DNA of 6,361 bases from Candidatus Aenigmatarchaeota archaeon (GTDB taxonomy: Archaea; Aenigmatarchaeota; Aenigmatarchaeia; QMZP01; JAUXAV01): NCBI GenBank assembly GCA_030619735.1, contig JAUXAV010000068.1, positions 1-6,361 on the forward strand, read 5' to 3'. Positions 1 through 5,988 of this stretch are shown one piece after another. The notes beneath the pieces are model-generated. The model saw only the letters and a list, made by a program, of their open reading frames with translations, was not told the DNA's origin and ran no database searches. Numbering within the stretch: the first letter of the stretch is position 1; every line of letters starts with the position of its first letter. The position numbers and the translations under genes are program-made.

Positions 1-144
1 GAACCTGTGCCATTTCGTTTTGGTATGTGTCTGGTTATAGTAGATTTTGTATTCTTGATTTGCTGTGGGGGTTTGCTGCTCCTGGTTCGGTGTGTGAAAC
101 GGGTTGTTCGCAAAGAAATGCCAGATACAGATGAACAGGAATAG
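1..144 (+). CDS. C-terminal end of a membrane protein (partial)
   Basis: The first reading frame is open from the window edge to a TAG at 142-144 and encodes 47 residues. It has one strongly hydrophobic stretch at about residues 8-29 (core VFLICCGGLLLLV), then a basic patch (KRVVRK) and a short acidic tail ending DTDEQE. Hydrophobic helix, positive charges, then a polar tail is typical of a final membrane segment with a cytoplasmic C-terminus. The start is outside the window, so the family cannot be recognised. An Asp lies inside the hydrophobic stretch. The following gene starts about 97 bases later, behind a foldable leader, so the two need not be co-transcribed. The T-rich composition could produce a hydrophobic frame by chance, so confidence is moderate. 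Confidence 0.5.
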   Translation, partial: EPVPFRFGMCLVIVDFVFLICCGGLLLLVRCVKRVVRKEMPDTDEQE

Positions 145-177
145 CGCTTGTGAGTTGTCTTTTGAACGTTTTTAGTC

Positions 178-224
178 TGCTTCCCGGGTAAGGTGCTGCC
201 CGGGAGCTGGGACAGGGAAGCACC
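178..224 (+). promoter_or_regulatory. Foldable leader with alternative stems before the isomerase gene
   Basis: Three stems can be drawn: TGCTTCCC (178-185) with GGGAAGCA (215-222), 8 bp; TCCCGGG (182-188) with CCCGGGA (199-205); and GGTGCT (192-197) with AGCACC (219-224). The first and third share bases 219-222, and the first and second share 182-185, so they exclude each other. The ribosome binding site AAGGA (229-233) lies 5 bases downstream. This could be a translational or attenuation switch, or just a terminator remnant of the preceding gene. No known riboswitch class is recognised. Confidence 0.35.
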
Positions 225-241
225 ATATAAGGAATATAATT

Positions 242-1144
242 ATGATGCAGATAGGGATCATTTCGGACGAGATAGGACGCGGTCCTAGGACACAAGTGAG
301 GTTGCTGAAAAAACTCCAGAAGGATGGAATCATGGCAGGGGTTGAAATCCGGTCGCTCCGGGGGAGATACCCTCACCAGCTGAGCCTTCTAGAGGCAGAA
401 CAGGCGGCCAGAATGTTCAGGGATGCCAACGTCCCGGTGCACGGCATCGCCAGCGGGCTTGGGAAATTTAACCTCCTTGACAAGAAAGCGGCCAAGGAGC
501 AGCTTAAAACCATCCCGCATCTGGTGGGGGTAGCCGATATCTTCGGGACCGATAACATCCGCATGTTCCTGGGATTCCGGTGGCAGGACTCGAGGTCCAT
601 GTGCGACACTGTTGAGGAGTTCGGCAAAAGGGTATTGGACAAACTGCCCGAGAATAAAACCCTTGTAATCGAGAATGAGCCTGCTACAAACGCCGGGATG
701 CTCGACTGGCTCGTTGAGATGATAGGGCGCTGGGATGACCCGCGCATGAAGATCCTCTTTGACCCGGGCAATTACATCTATGCAGTGGAAACCATGATGG
801 CACTCAGCAGGGTTGGTGTGAATGTGAACAGGGTTATTGCAGACCATATGTTACATTCTGAATTCATCGGGCTTGTCCACATTAAGAACCTTGTGCGTGG
901 CGAGGACCCGCTTAAACCCGACACAGTTGACCTGGATAAGGGCATAATCGATATCCCAGAGTTGCTGCGTGCTCTCAGGGATGCTGGGTATAATGGTGCC
1001 GTCGACCTGGAGTCTCATAGGAGAAAGGCAGGCCAGCAGATAAGCGAGGCCTTACGCCTGAAGCCGGGCGGGAAGGGTTACGGAGACCCGAAGATTGCGG
1101 AAAAGGACCTCAGAATGCTCCATGGATGGGTGAAAGAGCTCTGA
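242..1144 (+). CDS. Sugar phosphate isomerase/epimerase, xylose isomerase-like TIM barrel
   Basis: This 300-residue protein has the pattern of the xylose isomerase-like TIM-barrel family (AP endonuclease 2 superfamily), whose members isomerise or epimerise sugars or sugar derivatives using a divalent metal. Visible landmarks are VEIRS near residue 34, a beta strand ending in VHGIASGLGKFNL (66-78), LVIENEP (141-147), ILFDPGN (171-177), GLVHIKN (210-216), and a C-terminal AVDLESH (253-259). E144, D174, H213 and E257 sit where the metal-site E, D, H/Q and E fall in this family. The length is normal and the protein looks intact and cytoplasmic. The start at 242 is chosen for AAGGA at 229-233; the adjacent ATG at 245 is equally possible. 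The exact substrate cannot be told. It looks like an ordinary chromosomal gene unrelated to the array downstream. Confidence 0.88.
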   Translation: MMQIGIISDEIGRGPRTQVRLLKKLQKDGIMAGVEIRSLRGRYPHQLSLLEAEQAARMFRDANVPVHGIASGLGKFNLLDKKAAKEQLKTIPHLVGVADIFGTDNIRMFLGFRWQDSRSMCDTVEEFGKRVLDKLPENKTLVIENEPATNAGMLDWLVEMIGRWDDPRMKILFDPGNYIYAVETMMALSRVGVNVNRVIADHMLHSEFIGLVHIKNLVRGEDPLKPDTVDLDKGIIDIPELLRALRDAGYNGAVDLESHRRKAGQQISEALRLKPGGKGYGDPKIAEKDLRMLHGWVKEL

Positions 1145-1165
1145 GCAGCAGGCATGATTAGGAAG

Positions 1166-1207
1166 GGGTTGCATCTATTAGACAATGAATGCGGCCCTTT
1201 TTTTCTT
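1166..1207 (+). terminator. Intrinsic-type terminator after the isomerase gene
   Basis: GGGTTGCAT (1166-1174) pairs with ATGCGGCCC (1189-1197) as a 9-bp stem with two G-U wobbles that form only in + strand RNA. It is followed at once by T7 (1198-1204) and CTT. It starts 21 bases after the stop codon. This is the bacterial intrinsic-terminator shape; the T-tract alone would also suffice in archaea. Confidence 0.75.
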
Positions 1208-1227
1208 ATTGTCAACTTAGCGGGATA
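1208..1227 (+). repeat. Left copy of a 20-bp direct repeat bracketing the cassette
   Basis: ATTGTCAACTTAGCGGGATA matches ATTGTCAACTTAACGGGATA at 6221-6240 at 19 of 20 positions, in the same orientation, about 5.0 kb apart. Both copies follow a hairpin with a T-rich tail. Everything unusual in the window lies between them. They could be attachment-site halves or target duplication of an inserted element, or a shared promoter element. The seven bases CGGGATA begin a small stem (CGGGA 1221-1225 with TCCCG 1235-1239) only in this copy. Confidence 0.6.
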
Positions 1228-1705
1228 TATTTACTCCCGGCGGCTTTGCACAATAAACCCTGTGTCGCGCGGAAAGCCCCCAATACTGTCTGTACTGTCT
1301 GAACGCTCTTTCCCTTTCTTATTGTAATTAAACCAACGGTTAGCTACCCAATGCATAGCTTTTTATAACTTACTGATGATTAATATCCATCACTTTCATA
1401 TTCATCACTAATAAATAAAGAAAATTTACAAATTCCCTGTAATTTGCCCTCTAAGAGCAGATTGCAGTTAATATATATCCAAAGGGATTGCACAAGCCAG
1501 AGGCTGACTGGACCAATGCCCGAACGCAATCAATTTCCCAAAATACAGGGCATTTGACACCCGGAACAGCCTTTTCCCTATCTTAGGCTTGGCTATCCCG
1601 AACAGGTCAAAAACAGGCAACTTGGCCTGTCTTGCTTATGTCTTTTGAGGCCGGATTACTGTCTCGGCCTTGTCTTGGAAATTTTATCAAGCCAAAGACC
1701 CGAAG
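1228..1705. other. Intergenic stretch with no confident gene
   Basis: No intact gene is seen here. TATA-like AT-rich boxes occur at 1359-1366 (TTTTTATA) and around 1467-1478 (TTAATATATATC). A hairpin ACAGGC (1613-1618) with GCCTGT (1625-1630) is followed by a T-rich stretch. The frame that ends at 1865-1867 can be read back to 1508 but is cut by TGA at 1646-1648 and TAG at 1751-1753. This would fit a decayed gene or an untranslated leader. No tRNA, rRNA or known small RNA is recognised. Confidence 0.4.
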
Positions 1706-1867
1706 ATGGGCATGACCAAACACAGGGTCAGCGGACATCCTCCTAACTCCTAGCATTTCACTGGAAAGAAGAAAAAGAAAAGAGTTAGGCGCAAGGGAAG
1801 ACGCGGCAAAACAACACGTAAAATGCGTCGTACAAGGAGAGGAACACATAAGAACAGATACAAATAA
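1706..1867 (+). pseudogene. Interrupted small basic reading frame before array 1
   Basis: From the ATG at 1706 the frame reads 15 codons (MGMTKHRVSGHPPNS), meets TAG at 1751-1753, then continues open for 37 codons to TAA at 1865-1867. The second part is extremely basic: five lysines in a row, then VRRKGRRGK and TRKMRRTRRG, ending NRYK. It has no start codon of its own except an internal ATG at 1823. The composition resembles the nucleic-acid-binding tails of the two later proteins, and like the Cas7-like gene it stops only a few bases before a guide segment begins. It may be the remains of a third cassette gene, an amber-readthrough product, or chance. No clear ribosome binding site is seen. 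Confidence 0.3.
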
Positions 1868-1872
1868 TATTT

Positions 1873-1970
1873 ACTGCACTCTGGTGTGTAGTGGCGTATA
1901 GCGCGCTACTGCTCAGTGTTACAGTGTGCTGTACGGGGCAACTGAATAAGTAATAGTTTTAGTTTAACCG
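1873..1970 (+). repeat. Unit 0: guide with diverged hairpin (array 1 upstream end)
   Basis: The 5-nt register runs from Y1877 to Y1932, with 11 of 12 steps carrying G/C then C/T (the step at 1921-1922 is AC). It ends in ACGGGGCA as the other units do, but the arm then diverges. CGG (1934-1936) pairs with CCG (1968-1970), and AACTGAA (1940-1946) pairs with TTTAGTT (1958-1964) with one G-U, across a 3x3 internal loop. The CCCTGCC arm and ATTATA tail are missing. Confidence 0.65.
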
Positions 1971-1988
1971 ACTAGGTAGCATTGAATT

Positions 1989-2109
1989 TTTCCTAACTAT
2001 TGCAGGGCCTCCTTCTGTGTGGTGTCCTATGCTCCTGTCCGGCTAACTAAGGCCCTCCAGTGTCTTGTTTTCCGCGGGGCAGGGTAACCAATCCCTGCCA
2101 TGCAATAAT
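1989..2109 (+). repeat. Unit 1: 17-step guide plus short-loop hairpin
   Basis: All 17 steps from Y1993 to Y2073 fit the NNN-S-Y register, the longest perfect run in the window. The hairpin is GGCAGGG (2078-2084), 8-nt loop TAACCAAT, CCCTGCC (2093-2099). The tail is ATGCAATAAT. The loop belongs to the TANCCAAT class shared with units 6, 8 and 10. Confidence 0.9.
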
Positions 2110-2116
2110 ACTTAAC

Positions 2117-2232
2117 AGGGTCATGCTCTGCAGAGTCCTGTGTGCTATTGTCCGGCGCCGTTCTCTGCTGTTCGGTCCAGTCTAGCGCGGGGCAGGGAGT
2201 TCCTTTTGGAATAACCCTGCCATGTAATTATA
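2117..2232 (+). repeat. Unit 2: 14-step guide plus extended hairpin
   Basis: All 14 steps from Y2121 to Y2186 fit. The hairpin is GGCAGGG (2191-2197) with CCCTGCC (2215-2221). Inside it a second stem TTCC (2200-2203) with GGAA (2208-2211) closes a TTTT loop. The tail is ATGTAATTATA. Confidence 0.9.
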
Positions 2233-2246
2233 TCTTTTTAATGGAT

Positions 2247-2373
2247 AGTGCAGTGTTTTGTTCGGCTAGGTATTGCGGTGCCCTGTTTTGTAGTGTGCAG
2301 CGATGTGCCCTAGGGTTCTGCGCTCCTCGGGGCAGGGAGTTCCTTTTTGGGATAACCCTGCCATGTTATTATA
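2247..2373 (+). repeat. Unit 3: 16-step guide plus extended hairpin
   Basis: All 16 steps from Y2251 to Y2326 fit. The hairpin is GGCAGGG (2331-2337) with CCCTGCC (2356-2362). The inner stem GTTCC (2339-2343) with GGGAT (2349-2353) uses two G-U pairs, which form only in + strand RNA. The tail is ATGTTATTATA. Confidence 0.9.
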
Positions 2374-2384
2374 TGATAGTTTCA

Positions 2385-2503
2385 ACTGTAAGCTGTGGCG
2401 TTGTTTGGTCCTCTATGTTCCTGCCTTCTATGCTCCTGTAAGCCATAGTCCTGTATTCCACGGGGCAGGGATTCTGACAAGATTTCCCTGCCATGGTATT
2501 ATA
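2385..2503 (+). repeat. Unit 4: 15-step guide plus extended hairpin
   Basis: Fifteen steps run from Y2389 to Y2459. All have the pyrimidine and 14 have the G/C (2418 is T). The hairpin is GGCAGGG (2464-2470) with CCCTGCC (2486-2492), with a small inner stem TCT (2473-2475) with AGA (2480-2482). The tail is ATGGTATTATA. Confidence 0.9.
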
Positions 2504-2506
2504 CAT

Positions 2507-2635
2507 TCTGCATTGCGGCGTCTAGTCCGGTGTTGTGCCATTTTGTGACGTTGTGTATTGTAGTGCTCGCCAGATGTGCTGCAGTCCGTGGGGCAGGGTC
2601 TCTGTTCAAGAAACAAGCCCTGCCATGGTATTATA
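2507..2635 (+). repeat. Unit 5: guide with a one-base register shift
   Basis: Thirteen steps run from Y2511 to Y2571 (12 fit; 2540 is A). After one 6-nt step, three more follow (Y2577, Y2582, Y2587) in phase with the hairpin. The four bases 2572-2575 form a quadruplet where all others are triplets. The hairpin is GGCAGGG (2592-2598) with CCCTGCC (2618-2624), with inner TGTT (2603-2606) pairing with AACA (2612-2615). The tail is ATGGTATTATA. Confidence 0.88.
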
Positions 2636-2639
2636 ATAT

Positions 2640-2741
2640 ACGGTATCCTGCGGTTTAGTCCTGTAGTGTATCGTGTTGCAGCCCAATGCTGGGCCGGGCT
2701 CTCCTTGGGGCAGGGTATCCAATCCCTGCCATGGCATTATA
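2640..2741 (+). repeat. Unit 6: 13-step guide plus short-loop hairpin
   Basis: All 13 steps from Y2644 to Y2704 fit. The hairpin is GGCAGGG (2709-2715), loop TATCCAAT, CCCTGCC (2724-2730). The tail ATGGCATTATA is kept although no guide follows; the next item is the leader of the Cas7-like gene. Confidence 0.9.
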
Positions 2742-2913
2742 AGCCTTTAAGGATTTTACATATAGATCGTGAATTGAATCGTATTATTAACCCTGGAATG
2801 GTGCCGGAAAGAAAGGAGGTAAAAATAGGTACCACATGCTGTAAATTTGTGTCTGTAACTTAGTAATGTATACTAACTCAAGGGGCGCAAAAGCGCCAGG
2901 AAGGAGAATTGAT
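2742..2913 (+). promoter_or_regulatory. Leader region of the Cas7-like gene
   Basis: This leader has AT-rich, TATA-like stretches near 2750-2765. It holds a strong but orphan Shine-Dalgarno-like AAAGGAGG (2812-2819) with no well-placed start codon, a 5-bp hairpin GGCGC-AAAA-GCGCC (2884-2897), and the true ribosome binding site AAGGAG (2901-2906). The hairpin sits 3 bases before that site and could affect initiation. Transcription may also come from the tail of unit 6. Confidence 0.45.
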
Positions 2914-3615
2914 ATGGCTACTAAAAAAGCCACTAATGGAGAGCTCATTGTAGAAGTAGCCTGCAGAGGCAGAAGGCCTGGGATAATGTTCCAGCCAATG
3001 CCGCCAGAAACCTTGGATTCGATCCGCAGAAAAGCTCCAGCATCATCCAAGAGGAACGTAAATGTATCATCTGAGGCCGATGAAGCCAAGTCAAAGCTTT
3101 ACACTGACGGAAATGGCAATTTGGGATTTCCAGTTAGGAATCTATGGGCTTGCCTTGTTGGTGGGGGAGAGTTTGTCAAAGCCAACCTTGCTGGAGGTGG
3201 ACGAGCAAGGCAGCTTTCCACAGGAGACCGCTCGCTTTTAGCAGGGATCTTAACCATCAAAGATAGTTTCATCATCCTAACGAATGGCAACGGCAGTAAG
3301 CCCAAGTGGGTGGTGGATAAGCGCGCCGGGAAAAACAAAGACGGAGGTGCAAATTGCCTCATAAGACCCAAAATCGTTGACTGGGGCTTCAGATGTACAA
3401 TTGTTATTGACACCGATGAAGTAAGTGAAGACGCAATAAAGAACGTGTTCTTGAAGGGTGGCAAATTCATCGGTTTGTGCGAACACCGAAAGAAAGGCCG
3501 CTTCGGCAGGTTCGACGTGGTAGGTTGGAAACCCCTTAAGAGAAAAAGCACCAAAAAGAATGGGCCTGCAAAGAAAAAGCGCCACGAAAAACGCCAGACA
3601 GTTTCTGTAAAGTAA
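2914..3615 (+). CDS. Cas7/RAMP-like phage-type protein, candidate guide-RNA-binding subunit
   Basis: The protein has 233 residues starting at ATG 2914, 7 bases after AAGGAG. The upstream in-frame ATG at 2866 has no such site and runs through a hairpin. The layout matches a family I know from phage genomes as uncharacterised: an N-terminal strand ELIVEVACRG (10-19), EADEAKSKLY (54-63), GFPVRNLWACLVGGGEFV (71-88), RPKIVDWGFRCTIVID (141-156), then SEDAIKNVFLKGGKFIGL (161-178) and a glycine/basic loop KKGRFGRFDVVGW (183-195). The closing helix plus G-rich loop and strand is RAMP-like, as in Cas5/6/7. The last 37 residues are a lysine/arginine tail suited to RNA. The family resemblance is remembered, and the Cas7 link and guide binding are inferred. 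An array unit begins 2 bases after the stop codon. Confidence 0.6.
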   Translation: MATKKATNGELIVEVACRGRRPGIMFQPMPPETLDSIRRKAPASSKRNVNVSSEADEAKSKLYTDGNGNLGFPVRNLWACLVGGGEFVKANLAGGGRARQLSTGDRSLLAGILTIKDSFIILTNGNGSKPKWVVDKRAGKNKDGGANCLIRPKIVDWGFRCTIVIDTDEVSEDAIKNVFLKGGKFIGLCEHRKKGRFGRFDVVGWKPLKRKSTKKNGPAKKKRHEKRQTVSVK

Positions 3616-3616
3616 T

Positions 3617-3730
3617 GGGGCTATGCGAGGCCTTGTGCTGCTCAGTATTCTGCTCTTTCGTTCTGTAGCATGTTGTCGTGCACTCCACGGGGCAGGGGTT
3701 CTCTTTCTGGGGAGCCCCTGCCATTCATTC
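3617..3730 (+). repeat. Unit 7: solitary guide unit between the two cassette genes
   Basis: Fourteen steps run from Y3621 to Y3686, with 13 fitting (3670-3671 is AT). The first triplet is two bases after the stop of the Cas7-like gene. The hairpin is GGCAGGGG (3691-3698) with CCCCTGCC (3715-3722), prolonged by an inner stem TTCTC (3699-3703) with GGGAG (3710-3714) that has two G-U pairs, giving a nearly continuous 13-bp stem. The tail ATTCATTC lacks the ATTATA element. Confidence 0.88.
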
Positions 3731-3751
3731 GGCAGGTTCAGAATCATTAAA

Positions 3752-3780
3752 CAGGCCAATTAGAGGCCTGCTCTTATTTC
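3752..3780 (+). terminator. Possible weak terminator or leader hairpin before the helicase gene
   Basis: CAGGCC (3752-3757) pairs with GGCCTG (3765-3770) around a 7-nt loop, followed by CTCTTATTTC. The T-tract is interrupted, so termination would be partial. It could separate unit 7 from the helicase transcript or just be leader structure. Confidence 0.35.
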
Positions 3781-3811
3781 AAACCCTTTAACAAGAAAGG
3801 AGATTATTGAA

Positions 3812-5674
3812 ATGAAACATCGGAAACATCAGCAAAATCAAAACAGGGAGTTTTTGGATAACTTTCCATTCGATATCTACCCGCAAATATGGCCCAACCA
3901 GGAGAATGCTTTGCTTATTATCGGCAGGGATGGCTCGGTTCTGCTTGAACTGCCAACTGGTTCGGGCAAGACCGTAACTGGTCACACCGGTTTGAGGACT
4001 CTGCAGAGGAGCAACAGGAGGGGCAGATTTTTCTACATTGTACCCACCAAGACCCTGGTGGACCAGGTCCACCAATTACACCCGGACACGACAATTATTT
4101 ACGGGAGGAACGAGTATCCGTGCCTCTACTATGAGGAGGCGTTTCCCGCAGATGAGGTGCCCTGCTCCCTCCTTACAGACTGCCCGCACAGAGTGGACCA
4201 GCAAACTGGGCGGACAAGACAGCGAGGATATCGGTCGTGCCCCTACCTGCGGCGGAAGTATGAAGCAAGGCAGGGAGGGATTGTAGTCTGCACGGTTTCC
4301 TTTTATCTGTTCACCCATCTCTTCAACCCACAAGACTGGCCAACACCAGACGGGCTGGTAATAGATGAGGTGCACAAGCTGGCAAAGATAGTGCGCAATT
4401 CCCTGAGCTATGAAATCTCGGACTACCATCTCCGGCGCGCAGTAAGGCTCATGAATGAGATAGGGGCGAATGAGGAAGCAGAGACATTCGGGAATTTTCT
4501 CAGCACCATGACACGGATCATCCGAAGGAGGAGGAGGAGGAACGCGCGCAGGTCCACCCTGCTTGAATCTGACGAGCTCATGGAGATGATAGAAATCCTT
4601 GAGAGGGTTGATGAGGGGCGGCTGAACAGAAGGGTCCGCACTGCACTCAGCAGAGGCCAGGTGGACCCCCGCGAGCACCGGGAGGTGCTCAGGAGGATTG
4701 AGATATTCATCCATGACGTGCGCCGCTACATTAGGTCGCTGGGATTCTCGCTTTCAACAGGAGACCGGAACCCCCTGAATTATGTCTACTGCTACTGGAG
4801 GGAGGAGCTTGTGGGAAACCAGAGGGTCCAGTACAACCTGCATATAAAATCATACTATGTGCGGCCAGTTATCAGCAGGAGGCTCCTCTCCCCCTTCACC
4901 CTCTCAATGTCAGCAACCATAGGTGATCCAGATGTCCTCGGATTCGAGACAGGGATAGTGTCGCCGTTTCATACCTTCCCGTCCAGCTTTCCGGTTGACA
5001 ATGCCAGGATATTCCTTCCCACTGACACCCCGAATCTGGCCCTCAATGCCCGGAGCCGCCAGCAGCCGACAAGGGTGATAAGGAGCGTCACTAGGGCGTG
5101 CAGAAGGTTTGCCGAGAATGGCATACGCTCCCTTGTGATGGTGGTTTCCAACCGGGAGCTTGACAACTTCCTGCTGAGGGCTGAAGAAGAGGGCGTCAAT
5201 GCAGTCAGTTACAGGCACAACGGCTCAACAGCCAGACAGGCTACAGAAAGCTTCAGGAACGGAAACGGTGATGTCCTGGCCGGAACCGTAGCCAACTACG
5301 GTGAAGGCATAGATTTGCCTAGGCAGATGGCGCCTGTGATATTCTTCCTCAGGCCCGGCTATCCGAATCCTAATGATCCGGCAACGATTTTTGAGGAAAG
5401 AAGGTACGGAAGGAGACGCTGGGCGATCTGGAACTGGAGAGTGATGATTGAGGCCCTTCAGGTCCGCGGAAGGAACATAAGGGGACCGGAGGATGTTGGG
5501 GTCACCTTCTTCATATCCCAGCAATTCCGAAGGTTCCTCTTTCCCATTCTGCCGGAATGGCTCCAGGATGCCTACAGGGGGGAGCAGATCTTTGATCAGT
5601 GCATTGAGGAGGCTGAACAGCTGTTGCTTAGGAGGCGGCGCAGACGCAGGGGAGTGCGACGTGGCGGTCGATGA
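3812..5674 (+). CDS. XPD/DinG-type superfamily 2 helicase with putative Fe-S cluster
   Basis: This 620-residue protein carries the helicase motifs in order: Walker A LPTGSGKT (47-54), Ia-like IVPTKTL (76-82), DEVH box (185-188), SAT (367-369), V-type GEGIDLP (497-503) and VI-type QVRGRNIR (550-557). Between Walker A and DEVH, C104, C118, C124 and C143 fall where XPD and DinG helicases bind a 4Fe-4S cluster; the first gap (13 residues) equals that of XPD, the others differ. Such enzymes unwind DNA 5'-3'. The C-terminus is a run of eight arginines followed by GVRRGGR, and a second arginine cluster lies at 238-247. The start is supported by AAAGGAG (3796-3802). Flanking guide units and the adjacent Cas7-like gene suggest a role like DinG in type IV-A CRISPR systems; that role is inference. 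A housekeeping repair helicase is the alternative. Confidence 0.88.
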   Translation: MKHRKHQQNQNREFLDNFPFDIYPQIWPNQENALLIIGRDGSVLLELPTGSGKTVTGHTGLRTLQRSNRRGRFFYIVPTKTLVDQVHQLHPDTTIIYGRNEYPCLYYEEAFPADEVPCSLLTDCPHRVDQQTGRTRQRGYRSCPYLRRKYEARQGGIVVCTVSFYLFTHLFNPQDWPTPDGLVIDEVHKLAKIVRNSLSYEISDYHLRRAVRLMNEIGANEEAETFGNFLSTMTRIIRRRRRRNARRSTLLESDELMEMIEILERVDEGRLNRRVRTALSRGQVDPREHREVLRRIEIFIHDVRRYIRSLGFSLSTGDRNPLNYVYCYWREELVGNQRVQYNLHIKSYYVRPVISRRLLSPFTLSMSATIGDPDVLGFETGIVSPFHTFPSSFPVDNARIFLPTDTPNLALNARSRQQPTRVIRSVTRACRRFAENGIRSLVMVVSNRELDNFLLRAEEEGVNAVSYRHNGSTARQATESFRNGNGDVLAGTVANYGEGIDLPRQMAPVIFFLRPGYPNPNDPATIFEERRYGRRRWAIWNWRVMIEALQVRGRNIRGPEDVGVTFFISQQFRRFLFPILPEWLQDAYRGEQIFDQCIEEAEQLLLRRRRRRRGVRRGGR

Positions 5675-5691
5675 GAAACTGAAAGTTACGA

Positions 5692-5708
5692 AGGATTTGA
5701 CAAATCCT
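5692..5708 (+). other. Short inverted repeat after the helicase stop
   Basis: AGGATTT (5692-5698) pairs with AAATCCT (5702-5708) around a 3-nt loop, 17 bases after the stop codon. It is followed by AAAAG rather than a T-tract on the + strand, so it is not a convincing terminator in this direction. Confidence 0.4.
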
Positions 5709-5715
5709 AAAAGTA

Positions 5716-5756
5716 GGGGTCCTCTCTTTCAGAGCAGGATCCCCGTCATTATCATA
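5716..5756 (+). repeat. Guide-less variant hairpin heading array 2
   Basis: GGGG (5716-5719) pairs with CCCC (5741-5744), TCCT (5720-5723) with AGGA (5736-5739) and CTCT (5724-5727) with AGAG (5731-5734), with single-base bulges at 5735 and 5740. The tail GTCATTATCATA resembles the tail of unit 8. No 5-nt register precedes it. It sits at the head of array 2, as a diverged first repeat or leader. Confidence 0.55.
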
Positions 5757-5771
5757 TTTTTGTTGATTATT

Positions 5772-5864
5772 GCTCCAGAGCATACTAGCGTATTGTTCAG
5801 TTCTGTGCAGCTCAGTCTGGTCTTCCAAGGGGCAGAGTATCCAATCCCTGCCATGTCATCATTA
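5772..5864 (+). repeat. Unit 8: 11-step guide plus short-loop hairpin
   Basis: All 11 steps from Y5776 to Y5826 fit, the shortest guide in the window. The hairpin is GGCAGAG (5831-5837), loop TATCCAAT, CCCTGCC (5846-5852). The A at 5836 breaks one pair of the standard stem. The tail is ATGTCATCATTA. Confidence 0.85.
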
Positions 5865-5867
5865 GAT

Positions 5868-5978
5868 AGTGCAGTGCTACGCATTGTGCAGTTCAGTTCT
5901 CTGGACCGTAGTGGTGCACTGTAAAATTCTCCAAGGGGCAGGGAGTTCCTTCGGGAACAACCCTGCCATGGCATTATA
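5868..5978 (+). repeat. Unit 9: guide plus hairpin with UUCG tetraloop
   Basis: Thirteen steps run from Y5872 to Y5932, with 12 fitting (5926 is A). The hairpin is GGCAGGG (5937-5943) with CCCTGCC (5961-5967), enclosing a perfect GTTCC (5945-5949) with GGAAC (5954-5958) closed by TTCG. C(UUCG)G is an exceptionally stable RNA tetraloop in + sense only. The tail is ATGGCATTATA. Confidence 0.9.
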
Positions 5979-5988
5979 AATAATATTC

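Larger units (their letters stand above)
1873..2741 (+). repeat. Array 1: seven gapped-guide units with hairpins
   Basis: Seven units of about 115-140 nt follow each other in direct order. Each has a variable segment in 5-nt register (three free bases, then G/C, then C/T), followed by GGGGCAGGG, a loop and CCCTGCC. Units 1-6 add an ATG-N(2-3)-ATTATA-like tail. The hairpins start (GGCAGGG) at 2078, 2191, 2331, 2464, 2592 and 2709; unit 0 has a diverged hairpin. The register counts back from each hairpin: pyrimidines fall at hairpin start minus 5, minus 10 and so on. This is not a CRISPR array, because the variable parts are too long and internally patterned. No open frame across it is credible. 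G-U wobbles in its hairpins indicate + strand RNA, the same direction as the genes. Confidence 0.9.

Noticed and set aside
35..376. Minus-strand 113-aa frame at the window start
   Set aside because: It overlaps the + strand membrane C-terminus, the leader and the isomerase gene, and has low-complexity composition and no family resemblance.
1607..1849. Minus-strand 80-aa frame, or a tRNA-like element
   Set aside because: The frame has no ribosome binding site and low complexity. The inverted repeat at 1613-1630 lacks a T-loop, anticodon arm and acceptor stem.
1873..2741. Classical CRISPR array
   Set aside because: Repeat loops vary, intervals are 106-140 nt, and the intervening segments carry an internal 5-nt pattern that CRISPR spacers lack.
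2142..2863. Overlapping + strand open frames (2142-2441, 2303-2548, 2576-2863) as genes
   Set aside because: They run straight through array hairpins, have odd Cys/Ser-rich content and no ribosome binding sites. The 5-nt pattern explains the sequence better than any codon frame.
2866..2913. Upstream start (ATG 2866) for the Cas7-like gene
   Set aside because: It has no ribosome binding site and would translate a hairpin and the real Shine-Dalgarno sequence. ATG 2914 has AAGGAG at ideal spacing.
4076..4714. 212-aa minus-strand frame inside the helicase gene
   Set aside because: It is fully antisense to a gene with all helicase motifs in order, so it is a shadow.
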